Notes under the pieces: model-generated
Seen by the model: the letters and a program-made list of their open reading frames with translations, nothing else
What the model was told of the DNA's origin: nothing
Database searches by the model: none
Position numbers and translations under genes: made by a program
Assembly (NCBI GenBank): GCA_944363975.1
Contig: CALVVU010000001.1
Span: 434,001-498,000 of the forward strand
Length of the DNA stretch: 64,000 bases
Source of the DNA: Candidatus Coprovivens excrementavium
Lineage (GTDB): Bacteria; Bacillota_I; Bacilli_A; RF39; UBA660
Direction of reading: 5' to 3'
In this document: positions 7,919 to 15,212 of the stretch, one piece after another
Numbering within the stretch: position 1 is the first letter of the stretch
How the letters are laid out: each line of letters begins with the position of its first letter

Positions 7919-8854
7919 GGTGCAGAAATAATATATGCCTTACGTAATAATGATACTTTTAGTAGGAAGATATCTGATGAATTAGAAAGTATGGGGAGAG
8001 TAGTTAGAAAATACTATCAAAGAAGATATCCTAGTGATTCAAGTAAAGATTATTATTTTATTCATCGTAATACTGGTAATACAGAAGCTGTAATAGTAGA
8101 ATATGGTTTTTTAGATAATGTAGATGATGCTAACTTATTAAAAAAATATTGGCAAGATTATGCAGAAGCTGTTGTTAAAGCTATTGCTAATTACTTAGGT
8201 GTTCCTTATACGTTTGATGGATCTCTTGTTAACGAGAATTATTATATAGTTAAAAAAGGAGATAGCTTATGGAGTATTGCTAATAAATATGGTTTAACTG
8301 TTGATAAATTAAAAGATATTAACAATTTATCTAGTAATATGTTAAGTGTTGGACAAAAACTATTAATTAATGATGGTACTGATGTAGATAATGTAAATGA
8401 GAATTATTACATAGTTAAGAGTGGGGATACTTTATATAGTATAGCTAAGAAATATGGATTGACTGTTGATGAACTTAAAAAGATGAATAATCTAAGTAGT
8501 AATACACTTTCAATTAATCAGAAGTTATTAGTTGGAAATGACATGAGTATAGATGATAATTATGATGTATATGTTGTAAAAAGTGGAGACACATTATGGG
8601 GAATAGCTTCTAAATATAATACTTCTGTTGATAAGATAAAAGATATTAACAACTTAAATAGTAATAATTTGAGTATTGGGCAGAAATTATTAGTACCTGG
8701 TAATAATTTAGGAACTAAGAAATATATAGTTAAGAGTGGAGATACTTTATATAAGATAGCACAAAATAACGGAACTACTGTTACAGAGTTAATTAATCTT
8801 AATAATTTAAAAACGACTAATTTAAGTATTGGACAAGTTTTATATATACCATAA
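7910..8854 (+). pseudogene. N-acetylmuramoyl-L-alanine amidase, 3' half with four LysM domains
   Basis: Amidase sequence resumes at Gly codon 7910-7912 (GGEGAEIIYALRNND), with no ribosome site of its own at the junction. It includes the conserved VEYGFLDN motif that carries the catalytic Glu in Amidase_3 enzymes. Four LysM modules follow, beginning about 8240, 8402, 8570 and 8722, each with the YxVKxGDTLxxIA pattern, giving peptidoglycan binding. An internal ATG at 7991 could only yield a truncated protein lacking all zinc ligands. With the 5' half at 2139-2396 the intact enzyme would have about 400 residues. Confidence 0.88.
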
Positions 8855-8855
8855 A

Positions 8856-8889
8856 TAGGATAGATATTATTATAAATCTATCTTTTTTG
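8856..8889 (+). terminator. Rho-independent terminator
   Basis: GATAGAT (8859-8865) pairs with ATCTATC (8876-8882) and is followed by a T run, directly after the amidase stop. Confidence 0.8.
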
Positions 8890-8897
8890 TTTGTTTT

Positions 8898-8957
8898 TAA
8901 TTTTTTGTTAAAAAGGTGTTGACAAAGTAAATAGATATTAATATAATGTTAATAACA
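8898..8957 (+). promoter_or_regulatory. NAD operon promoter 1 with palindromic operator
   Basis: TTGACA at 8919-8924, a 17-base spacer and TATAAT at 8942-8947 make a consensus sigma-A promoter. The perfect inverted repeat TGTTA-A-TAACA at 8947-8957 overlaps the predicted transcript start. The block from 8898 to 8957 is nearly identical to 14666-14724, in front of the second NAD gene group. A related TGTTATTAATA lies in the leader at 9024-9034. Confidence 0.8.
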
Positions 8958-9060
8958 AGAGGCGAAAGCTTCAATATTTTAAAAATATGTTTTTAACAAT
9001 TTGTTAATATTATTTTTAAAATTTGTTATTAATATTTTAGTAAAAAGAAAGAGGAGAATT

Positions 9061-9645
9061 ATGAAAAAAGAACTAAAAGAAATGAATGAAGCCTTATTTA
9101 TTATTGATATGAATGAAGGATTTTGTGAAGAAGGGAATTTGGCTGATCCTAGTATTAAACAGATAGTACCTAATATTATTCCAATTATTAAAACAATATT
9201 AGAAAAAGGAGAAGGTTTATTTGTAGTAAATGATAAACATAATAAAGATAGTGTAGAACTAAAAAGATATGATGAACATTGTCATAATGAAAAAGAATCT
9301 AGAACTATTAAAGAACTAAGAATATATGAAGAATATGCAGATCGTTTATTTTATAAGAATTCTACCTGTGCTTTATTTGCACCAGGTATGATGGAAATGT
9401 TAATGGAAATGGTTAATTTAAAAAGAGTAATTATTGTAGGTTGCTGTACAGATATATGTATTCAGAATTTTGCTATAGCATTACGTAATTTCTTTGATGA
9501 ATTAAATATGGATATAGATATTATTGTTCCTAAGAATGCAGTAGAGACTTTTCATATACCAAAAGTACATGAAAGAGAAGAGAACAATGAAAGAGCTTAT
9601 ATAGTAATGGAAAATACTGGTATTAAATTAGTAAAGAGTTTGTAG
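9061..9645 (+). CDS. pncA: Nicotinamidase (isochorismatase-like cysteine hydrolase)
   Basis: Converts nicotinamide to nicotinate, the entry step of NAD salvage. The 194-residue product shows the Asp-Lys-Cys triad of the family: Asp in FIIDMNEGF, Lys in LFYKNSTCA and Cys in VGCCTDICI, plus metal-site residues in the DKHNKDS region. The start ATG 9061 follows gaggag at 9051-9056; an upstream in-frame TTG at 9001 lies in the leader without a ribosome site. It is the first gene behind promoter 1, and pncB begins 12 bases after its stop. The neighbouring salvage genes make nicotinamidase much more likely than another isochorismatase-family activity. Confidence 0.9.
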   Translation: MKKELKEMNEALFIIDMNEGFCEEGNLADPSIKQIVPNIIPIIKTILEKGEGLFVVNDKHNKDSVELKRYDEHCHNEKESRTIKELRIYEEYADRLFYKNSTCALFAPGMMEMLMEMVNLKRVIIVGCCTDICIQNFAIALRNFFDELNMDIDIIVPKNAVETFHIPKVHEREENNERAYIVMENTGIKLVKSL

Positions 9646-9657
9646 GAGGAGATTAAG

Positions 9658-11130
9658 ATGGAAAGAAATTTAACTATGATGACAGACTTATATGAATTAA
9701 CTATGAGTCAAGTTTATTATTCACAACATAAAACTGAAGAAGTAGCTGTATTTGATGCTTTCTTTAGAACTAATCCTTTTGAAAAAGGATATGGAGTTAT
9801 GGGTGGACTTAGTAATATAATTAATTTTATTAAAAATGCTCATTTTAATAAGGAAGATATAGATTATTTAAGAAGTACGGGTTTATTTAAAGAAGATTTC
9901 TTAGATTATTTGAAGAATTTTAAATTTACAGGAAGTATATATGCTATTCCAGATGGAACTCCTGTATTTGCTAATGAACCTTTAGTTACTGTTAAAGCCC
10001 CAATTATTGAAGCTCAGATTATTGAAACAATTTTATTAAGTTATTTAAATGCGGGAATTTGTTATACTACAGCTGCAAAGAGAGTTGTTGAAGCAGCTGG
10101 GAATATTCCAGTAATGGAATTTGGGGCACGTCGTGCTTTGGGACCAGAAACAGCAGTAGATGCTAGTATGTGTGCTATTATTGGAGGATGTAGTGCAACT
10201 TCAAATGTTTTAGCGGGAAAGGAAAAGAATATTAATATAAGTGGAACATTTGCTCACAGTTATGTAACTTCTTATCCTACAGAGTATGATGCTTTTAAAG
10301 CTTATGCTGATACGTATCCAGATAACTGTATTTTATTAGTTGATACTTATGATGTTTTAAAAAGTGGAGTTCCTAATGCAATAAAAATAGCCCAATATTT
10401 AAGAAGTAAAGGTTATGAATTAAAAGGAATTCGTATAGATAGCGGGGATTTAGCTTATTTATCTAGAGAGGCTAAAAGAATGTTTGTTGAAGCAGGTTTT
10501 CCAGATGTAAAAATATGTTTATCAAATGGTTTAAATGAAAGAACTATTCGTTCATTAAAAGAACAAGGTGCTGTAATTGATTCAATTGGTTTAGGAGATA
10601 ATATAGTACTACCAGATCATGCTAGAGTAGGTTGTGTTTATAAATTAGGAGCTATGTATTTAGATAGTAAATATGTATCTAAAATTAAAGCTAGTAATGA
10701 TGAAATAAAAGCTATTACACCGGGTTATAAGAAAGTATATAGATTTTATGATAATAATACAGGTTATGCCTTAGGAGATGTTGTTGCTTTATATGATGAA
10801 AATATTCCTAAGAATAAATTTACTTTAATAGATCCAAGTAATGAGACGAATACCTTAACAATAAAAAATTATCGTATAAGACAATTACAAGAAACTATTT
10901 TTGAAGATGGTGAATTAGTATATAATGATCCTTCAATATTAGAAAAGAAAGATTATTGTACTAGAGAAATGGATACTTTGTATCCTGAAGTTAAGAGAGA
11001 AGAAAAACCACATAAATATTATGTTGATTTGACTAGAAAGTTATTAAAATTAAAGAAAGAGTTAATTCGTTTGGCTAAGGAACAAAAAGTAGAGTACGAT
11101 ATTGATAAAACTTTAGGTAAAAGGTTATAA
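9658..11130 (+). CDS. pncB: Nicotinate phosphoribosyltransferase
   Basis: Forms nicotinate mononucleotide from nicotinate and PRPP. The 490-residue length and motifs (MMTDLYELTMSQVY at the N-terminus, the EFGARRALGPETA segment, GTFAHSYVTSYPTEYDAF, KGIRIDSGDLAYLSREAKRMF) are those of the bacterial long-form enzyme. The start ATG 9658 has aggaggag immediately upstream. It takes its substrate from PncA, encoded just before it. The PRPP it consumes could come from the synthase at 15213-16292 under the twin promoter. Confidence 0.97.
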   Translation: MERNLTMMTDLYELTMSQVYYSQHKTEEVAVFDAFFRTNPFEKGYGVMGGLSNIINFIKNAHFNKEDIDYLRSTGLFKEDFLDYLKNFKFTGSIYAIPDGTPVFANEPLVTVKAPIIEAQIIETILLSYLNAGICYTTAAKRVVEAAGNIPVMEFGARRALGPETAVDASMCAIIGGCSATSNVLAGKEKNINISGTFAHSYVTSYPTEYDAFKAYADTYPDNCILLVDTYDVLKSGVPNAIKIAQYLRSKGYELKGIRIDSGDLAYLSREAKRMFVEAGFPDVKICLSNGLNERTIRSLKEQGAVIDSIGLGDNIVLPDHARVGCVYKLGAMYLDSKYVSKIKASNDEIKAITPGYKKVYRFYDNNTGYALGDVVALYDENIPKNKFTLIDPSNETNTLTIKNYRIRQLQETIFEDGELVYNDPSILEKKDYCTREMDTLYPEVKREEKPHKYYVDLTRKLLKLKKELIRLAKEQKVEYDIDKTLGKRL

Positions 11131-11154
11131 TAATTCTAGTTTAGGAGTGATAAA

Positions 11155-11769
11155 ATGGATGAACAAAAGATAAAGAAAATTAAAAGTATTGTCTCGTCTT
11201 TGGCAGTATCACATAAAGAATTATTATCTACATATCAAGAGGGATATATTGGTAAAAAAGTATATCAAGTTACTTTAGAAGATGGTAGTAAAAGAAAAGT
11301 AGAACAAATTACGAAGAATAAAGGTAATGGAGATGCAGTAGTGATTGTTCCGATTACCGAAGATGGTAATTTTGTAATGATAATTGAATCAAGACCTAAT
11401 ACTAAATCAACTGTAGCATTAGAATTTCCAGCAGGAATGGTTGATGAAGGAGAAAATCCAGAGGAATCAGCTAAAAGGGAATTATTAGAAGAAACTGGGT
11501 ATGAAGCTACTTCAATATATGAGTTAGAAAGTCATTATCAAGATCAAGGATGTAGTAAAGCTTTAATTCATACTTATATAGCTTTAGATTGTAAAAAGAT
11601 TCAAGATAAAATTTTATCTGGGGGAGAAAGATTAGAATATATAGAAATGTCTTATGATGAAATTTTAAGTGTTTTAAGAAAAGAAGTAAGTTTAGGTACG
11701 GAAATAAATGATGCTAATACAAAGATAGCATTTATGGAGTATACACTTAAGAAAAGAGGTATATTATAA
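11155..11769 (+). CDS. ADP-ribose-pyrophosphatase-like Nudix hydrolase
   Basis: The 204-residue protein has the ADPRase-type arrangement: VVIVPITEDGNFVMIIESRPNT, the strand EFPAG and a canonical Nudix box GMVDEGENPEESAKRELLEETGY with all catalytic Glu residues. The length fits ADP-ribose pyrophosphatases of the NudF/YqkG group, which cleave ADP-ribose to AMP and ribose 5-phosphate. It lies between pncB and nadE, and its stop overlaps the nadE ATG in TAATG, so it is probably coupled to NAD metabolism. ADP-ribose is the known effector of NrtR regulators, and such a regulator is encoded at 23290-24120. Confidence 0.85.
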   Translation: MDEQKIKKIKSIVSSLAVSHKELLSTYQEGYIGKKVYQVTLEDGSKRKVEQITKNKGNGDAVVIVPITEDGNFVMIIESRPNTKSTVALEFPAGMVDEGENPEESAKRELLEETGYEATSIYELESHYQDQGCSKALIHTYIALDCKKIQDKILSGGERLEYIEMSYDEILSVLRKEVSLGTEINDANTKIAFMEYTLKKRGIL

Positions 11770-13688
11770 TGAATAAAAAATTTGGATATGTAAGAGTTGC
11801 TGCTTCAGTACCAGAATTAAAAGTAGCTAATGTAGAGTTTAATACTAAAGAAGTTATTAAAGAAATTAAAACTTTAGATAAAGAAGGAGTACAAATTGTA
11901 ACTTTTCCTGAACTTTGTTTAACTGGTTATACATGTGCTGATTTATTTAGTCAGGATATCTTAATTACTAAGTCAAAAGAAGCAATAAAAGAGGTAATAG
12001 ATTCTACGAAATTATTAGATATTATATCTATTATTGGAGCTCCAATAGTATGTGATAATCAATTATTTAATTGTGGTGTAGTTATTAATAAAGGAAAAAT
12101 ATTAGGTATTGTCCCAAAGACTTATATTCCTAATTATGGAGAGTTTTATGAAAAAAGATGGTTTAGTACTAGTAATACTTTAACTAGTAAAACAATTAAT
12201 TTATTTGGTAAAGAAGTTCCTATTGGGATAGATTTAGTATTTAGAGATATTAATGATAGTAAATTTACATTTGGTATAGAGATATGTGAAGATTTATGGA
12301 GTCCTAAGGCTCCTAGTGTAGAAGCGGCTTTAAATGGAGCAACGATGATATTTAATTTATCTGCTAGTAATGAGCTTATTGGTAAAGCTCACTATCGTAG
12401 AAATCTAATTAATATGCAATCAGCTAAGAATGTGTGTGCTTATATTTATAGTTCATCTGGAGTTAATGAATCAAGTACAGATTTAGTATTCTCTGGATAT
12501 GCAGGGATAAGTGAAAACGGATCTATGTTAGTAGAAAATGAAAGATTTAATTTTAAAACTAATCATATTATTAGTGATGTTGATATCCAAAGACTTATGA
12601 ACAATAGAATAAAAGATATTAGTTTTATGGGAATTGGAGCTATAAATAGTTATAGAGTAATAGATATTGATTTAAAAGATAATAATAATGATTTAAAAAG
12701 AATATATGATGCATATCCATTTGTTCCAAGTAATGAAGATAAGAGAGCAGAAAGATGTTCAGAGATAATAAATATTCAAGCTTGTGGTTTAGCTAAAAGA
12801 ATTAAACATACAGGAATGAAAAAGTGTGTTATTGGAATTAGTGGTGGTTTGGATTCAACACTAGCTTTCTTAGTAATAATTGAGGCTTATCGTAAGCTAG
12901 GAATTTCTTTTGATAATTTGATTGGTGTTACTATGCCTGGATTTGGTACTACAGGTAGAACTTATAATAATGCCTTAACATTAATGAAAAATTATGGTGT
13001 TACAATGCGTGAAGTAAGTATTAAAGAAGCTTCTTTACAACATTTTAAAGATATTGGTCTTGAAGAGACAGATAGAAGTGTGACGTATGAAAATACACAA
13101 GCTAGGGAAAGAACACAAATATTAATGGATATTGCTAATAAAGAAGGTGGACTTGTTATAGGAACTGGTGATTTATCTGAGTTAGCTTTAGGATGGTGTA
13201 CTTATAATGGAGATCATATGTCAATGTATGCTGTTAATACTTCTATACCTAAAACTTTAGTTAGATATTTAGTTAAGTACTTTGCAGATATTGAACAAAA
13301 TGAAGAATGTAAGAAAACGATTTTAGATATTTTAGATACACCAATTAGTCCTGAGTTATTACCACCTTCAAAAGATGGTAAAATAGAACAACAAACTGAG
13401 AGTGTTGTTGGTCCATATATATTACATGATTTTTTCTTATATCATTTTATGAGATATGGAGCTAGTCCTGATAAAATTAAATATATTGCTAGTAAGACGT
13501 TTGATGGTATGTATGATGAAGAGACAATTGATAAGTGGTTAAAATTCTTTATTAAGAGATTCTTTAATCAACAATTTAAACGTAGTTGTTTGCCTGATGG
13601 ACCTAAAGTAGGGACAATAAGTGTTTCTCCTAGAGGGGATTTAAGAATGCCAAGTGATGCAGATAGTAGTATTTGGTTAGAGTATTAG
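11769..13688 (+). CDS. nadE: Glutamine-dependent NAD+ synthetase
   Basis: The 639-residue two-domain protein makes NAD from nicotinate adenine dinucleotide using glutamine nitrogen. The N-terminal nitrilase-like glutaminase domain has Glu in FPELCLTGYTCADLF, Lys in VPKTYIPNYGEFYEKRWF and Cys in FGIEICEDLW. The C-terminal synthetase domain has the ATP loop GISGGLDSTLAFL and GTGDLSELALGWCTYNGDHMSMYAVN. The length matches the long glutamine-dependent form. The start overlaps the upstream Nudix stop by one base, closing the first NAD operon. Confidence 0.97.
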   Translation: MNKKFGYVRVAASVPELKVANVEFNTKEVIKEIKTLDKEGVQIVTFPELCLTGYTCADLFSQDILITKSKEAIKEVIDSTKLLDIISIIGAPIVCDNQLFNCGVVINKGKILGIVPKTYIPNYGEFYEKRWFSTSNTLTSKTINLFGKEVPIGIDLVFRDINDSKFTFGIEICEDLWSPKAPSVEAALNGATMIFNLSASNELIGKAHYRRNLINMQSAKNVCAYIYSSSGVNESSTDLVFSGYAGISENGSMLVENERFNFKTNHIISDVDIQRLMNNRIKDISFMGIGAINSYRVIDIDLKDNNNDLKRIYDAYPFVPSNEDKRAERCSEIINIQACGLAKRIKHTGMKKCVIGISGGLDSTLAFLVIIEAYRKLGISFDNLIGVTMPGFGTTGRTYNNALTLMKNYGVTMREVSIKEASLQHFKDIGLEETDRSVTYENTQARERTQILMDIANKEGGLVIGTGDLSELALGWCTYNGDHMSMYAVNTSIPKTLVRYLVKYFADIEQNEECKKTILDILDTPISPELLPPSKDGKIEQQTESVVGPYILHDFFLYHFMRYGASPDKIKYIASKTFDGMYDEETIDKWLKFFIKRFFNQQFKRSCLPDGPKVGTISVSPRGDLRMPSDADSSIWLEY

Positions 13689-13696
13689 GCCTTCTT

Positions 13697-13725
13697 TTGA
13701 CTTTTTCGCTTATTTATGTTATAAT
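13697..13725 (+). promoter_or_regulatory. Promoter for riboswitch-like leader
   Basis: TTGACT (13697-13702), a 17-base spacer and TATAAT (13720-13725). The expected transcript starts near 13732, immediately before the structured leader. Confidence 0.75.
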
Positions 13726-13734
13726 TAAGTTACT

Positions 13735-13852
13735 TAAGAGGGAGTAGTTCCGTCGTACGATGTGATAATTCAACTATATGATTTATATAAAATCTGGATT
13801 ATCTAATTATATAGAACAAGACTTTTATGATGATATCATAAAAGTTTTTTTT
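13735..13852 (+). ncRNA. Candidate yybP-ykoY (Mn2+) riboswitch with terminator
   Basis: The leader has the two hallmark strands of yybP-ykoY RNAs, GGGAGTAG at 13740-13747 and CAAGAC at 13817-13822, flanked by a basal helix (AAGAG 13736-13740 with CTTTT 13822-13826). A second helix GATAAT/ATTATC (13764-13769 with 13798-13803) encloses an internal loop with TCAAC and CTGG, capped by TATAT/ATATA. The 3' strand of the basal helix is also the 5' arm of a perfect 11-base-pair terminator (13821-13845) with a T run. Metal-stabilised pairing would therefore block termination, an ON switch. Class assignment is from memory of the consensus; a tetrahydrofolate- or tRNA-type leader fits less well. Confidence 0.6.
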
Positions 13853-13876
13853 CTTAAGTATGAGAGGTTATGTGTT

Positions 13877-14545
13877 ATGAAAAATTTAAAATTGAATTTA
13901 AAAAAGTTATTATCTTTAAAAGGTGTTGCTCTTGTTTTAGTATTAACAACGGCAACAACATCTTTAGCTGGTTGTTCTAAAAAATCTGATTGTTCTATTG
14001 ATATAAATCATGCCCATAAATATGTGAATGATGATGGTTATATTAGATATATTGATAAAGAGTATATTTCTTATGAAGGATATACATGGACTGATGATTA
14101 TATAAAATTATCCGAGTCTGAAAGAGAATTTTATAAATTCTTTGATAAGAAGAATTTGCTTAGAATTGATGATAATTTAGATGTTATATTAAGTCAACAA
14201 GAAAAAAATTGTGATTATGTAGAATATCGTTATTCTTATACATATATGATGCCGATACCACATACTATGAGATCTGGAAAGTCGACAATAACTTATTTTA
14301 CTTATATTCCTACTACTCATCATTCTTGGACAGCAGATGCTAATCATTCTAACTTAACAGGAGAACAAAGAATGTGTCATTATGTTTATACTGCTTATAA
14401 AGTTGAGAAAGATGAAAATGGTGATTATGTTTTAATACCTAGTGAAGAGGTTGATGATATTATGACAGTTATGAATGAATATCCATATATTAAGGAAGAC
14501 TATTATAAGGTTATAAATTTGGAAGATGGAGTAGTCTTAGATTAA
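13877..14545 (+). CDS. His-rich lipoprotein of unknown function
   Basis: The start is ATG 13877 with gagagg at 13862-13867; a longer in-frame ORF from 13778 reads through the leader RNA and is rejected. The 222-residue product has a lipoprotein signal with lipobox LAGC about residue 33, so it should be tethered outside the membrane. It is rich in histidine (NHAHKY, PHTMRS, TTHHSW, ADANHSN, MCHYVY), suggesting metal binding. That agrees with the metal-riboswitch-like leader. The frame stops at TAA 14543-14545, but an acidic coding-like stretch continues in the same frame to TAA 14654-14656, where the terminator starts. Family unknown. Confidence 0.75.
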   Translation: MKNLKLNLKKLLSLKGVALVLVLTTATTSLAGCSKKSDCSIDINHAHKYVNDDGYIRYIDKEYISYEGYTWTDDYIKLSESEREFYKFFDKKNLLRIDDNLDVILSQQEKNCDYVEYRYSYTYMMPIPHTMRSGKSTITYFTYIPTTHHSWTADANHSNLTGEQRMCHYVYTAYKVEKDENGDYVLIPSEEVDDIMTVMNEYPYIKEDYYKVINLEDGVVLD

Positions 14546-14630
14546 GAAGATGGACCAGACGAGGAAGAAGAGAAAAAGCAATCAATAGAGGCTGAAGAAC
14601 AAAGTTATAAAGATAATAATTATAATAATG

Positions 14631-14666
14631 AAAAGAGGTTAAGTTTAAAATATTAACTTCTTTTTA
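14631..14666 (+). terminator. Rho-independent terminator
   Basis: AAAAGAGGTTAA pairs with TTAACTTCTTTT (one G-U pair) and a T-rich tail follows. It overlaps the end of the in-frame extension of the lipoprotein gene. Confidence 0.75.
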
Positions 14667-14724
14667 ATTTTTTGTTAAAAAGTTATTGACAAATTAACGT
14701 GATATTAATATAATGTTAATAACA
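14666..14724 (+). promoter_or_regulatory. NAD operon promoter 2 with palindromic operator
   Basis: TTGACA 14686-14691, a 17-base spacer and TATAAT 14709-14714. The inverted repeat TGTTA-A-TAACA at 14714-14724 occupies the same position relative to -10 as in promoter 1. The region upstream of -35 (TTTTTTGTTAAAAAG) is also conserved between the two. Confidence 0.8.
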
Positions 14725-14742
14725 AAGAAATTTATTTTTTGA

Positions 14743-14775
14743 AACATGTTATTAATAAAATAATAATAACATGTT
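14743..14775 (+). repeat. 12-bp inverted repeat in the 5' leader
   Basis: AACATGTTATTA (14743-14754) pairs with TAATAACATGTT (14764-14775) around a 9-base loop, ending 3 bases before the ribosome site ggggag (14778-14783). It contains TGTTATTAATA, related to the operator at the promoter, so it could be a second operator or a translation-modulating hairpin. Confidence 0.6.
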
Positions 14776-14791
14776 GTGGGGAGATGTTAAG

Positions 14792-15202
14792 ATGAAGACT
14801 ACTTTTACAAAAGAAGAGATTATAAAATTATTAATTGAATATTATAAAAGATTAGAAGGAAGAGATGTTACAGTTGAAATAACATCTAAAAAAGAATGTA
14901 CAGGTTTGTATGAAACAGAGACTTGTGTAACAACATTTACGGTAATTGAAAGATTTAATATAGCTGGTATCAATAAGAAAGTAGAGACTGTTTTAAGTGA
15001 AGAAGAAGTAAATACTAATATGAAAGCATTATTTTCTTTATATGATTTTGATTTAAAATCTTTAGTTATTGAAGATGGGTTAGATACAGAATATGAAGGC
15101 TATGGTACTTATGAACATAGAGTATTGAAGCCATATTTTAAAGGAGTTACTGTTGATATTCAAAAAAGTAAAAATACTAGTAAAGCAATGTATTATAGAT
15201 AG
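14792..15202 (+). CDS. Unknown protein leading the second NAD operon
   Basis: The start is ATG 14792 with ggggag upstream; an earlier in-frame ATG at 14771 is inside the leader hairpin. The 136-residue product is soluble, with an N-terminal helix (TKEEIIKLLIEYYKRLEG) followed by an alternating strand pattern with two cysteines (KKECTGLYETETCVTTF). No family was recognised and no catalytic motif is evident. It is the first gene behind promoter 2 and lies 10 bases before PRPP synthase, so it is co-regulated with NAD salvage. This makes it a candidate for an undescribed NAD- or PRPP-linked factor. Confidence 0.75.
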   Translation: MKTTFTKEEIIKLLIEYYKRLEGRDVTVEITSKKECTGLYETETCVTTFTVIERFNIAGINKKVETVLSEEEVNTNMKALFSLYDFDLKSLVIEDGLDTEYEGYGTYEHRVLKPYFKGVTVDIQKSKNTSKAMYYR

Positions 15203-15212
15203 GAGCATTTAA

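Noticed and set aside
7991-8854. Independent LysM protein starting at ATG 7991
   Set aside because: The sequence before this ATG is amidase-like in the same frame back to 7910, and the joined product is a standard Amidase_3-LysM enzyme. The ATG lacks a good ribosome site.
8958-9060. NAD-class riboswitch in the pncA leader
   Set aside because: Only a small GAAA-capped hairpin and AT-rich repeats are present; no conserved core of a known NAD riboswitch was recognised.
13778-13876. Longer N-terminal extension of the His-rich lipoprotein
   Set aside because: It is read through the structured leader and terminator hairpin, and puts the lipoprotein signal 33 residues inside the protein. ATG 13877 has the proper ribosome site.
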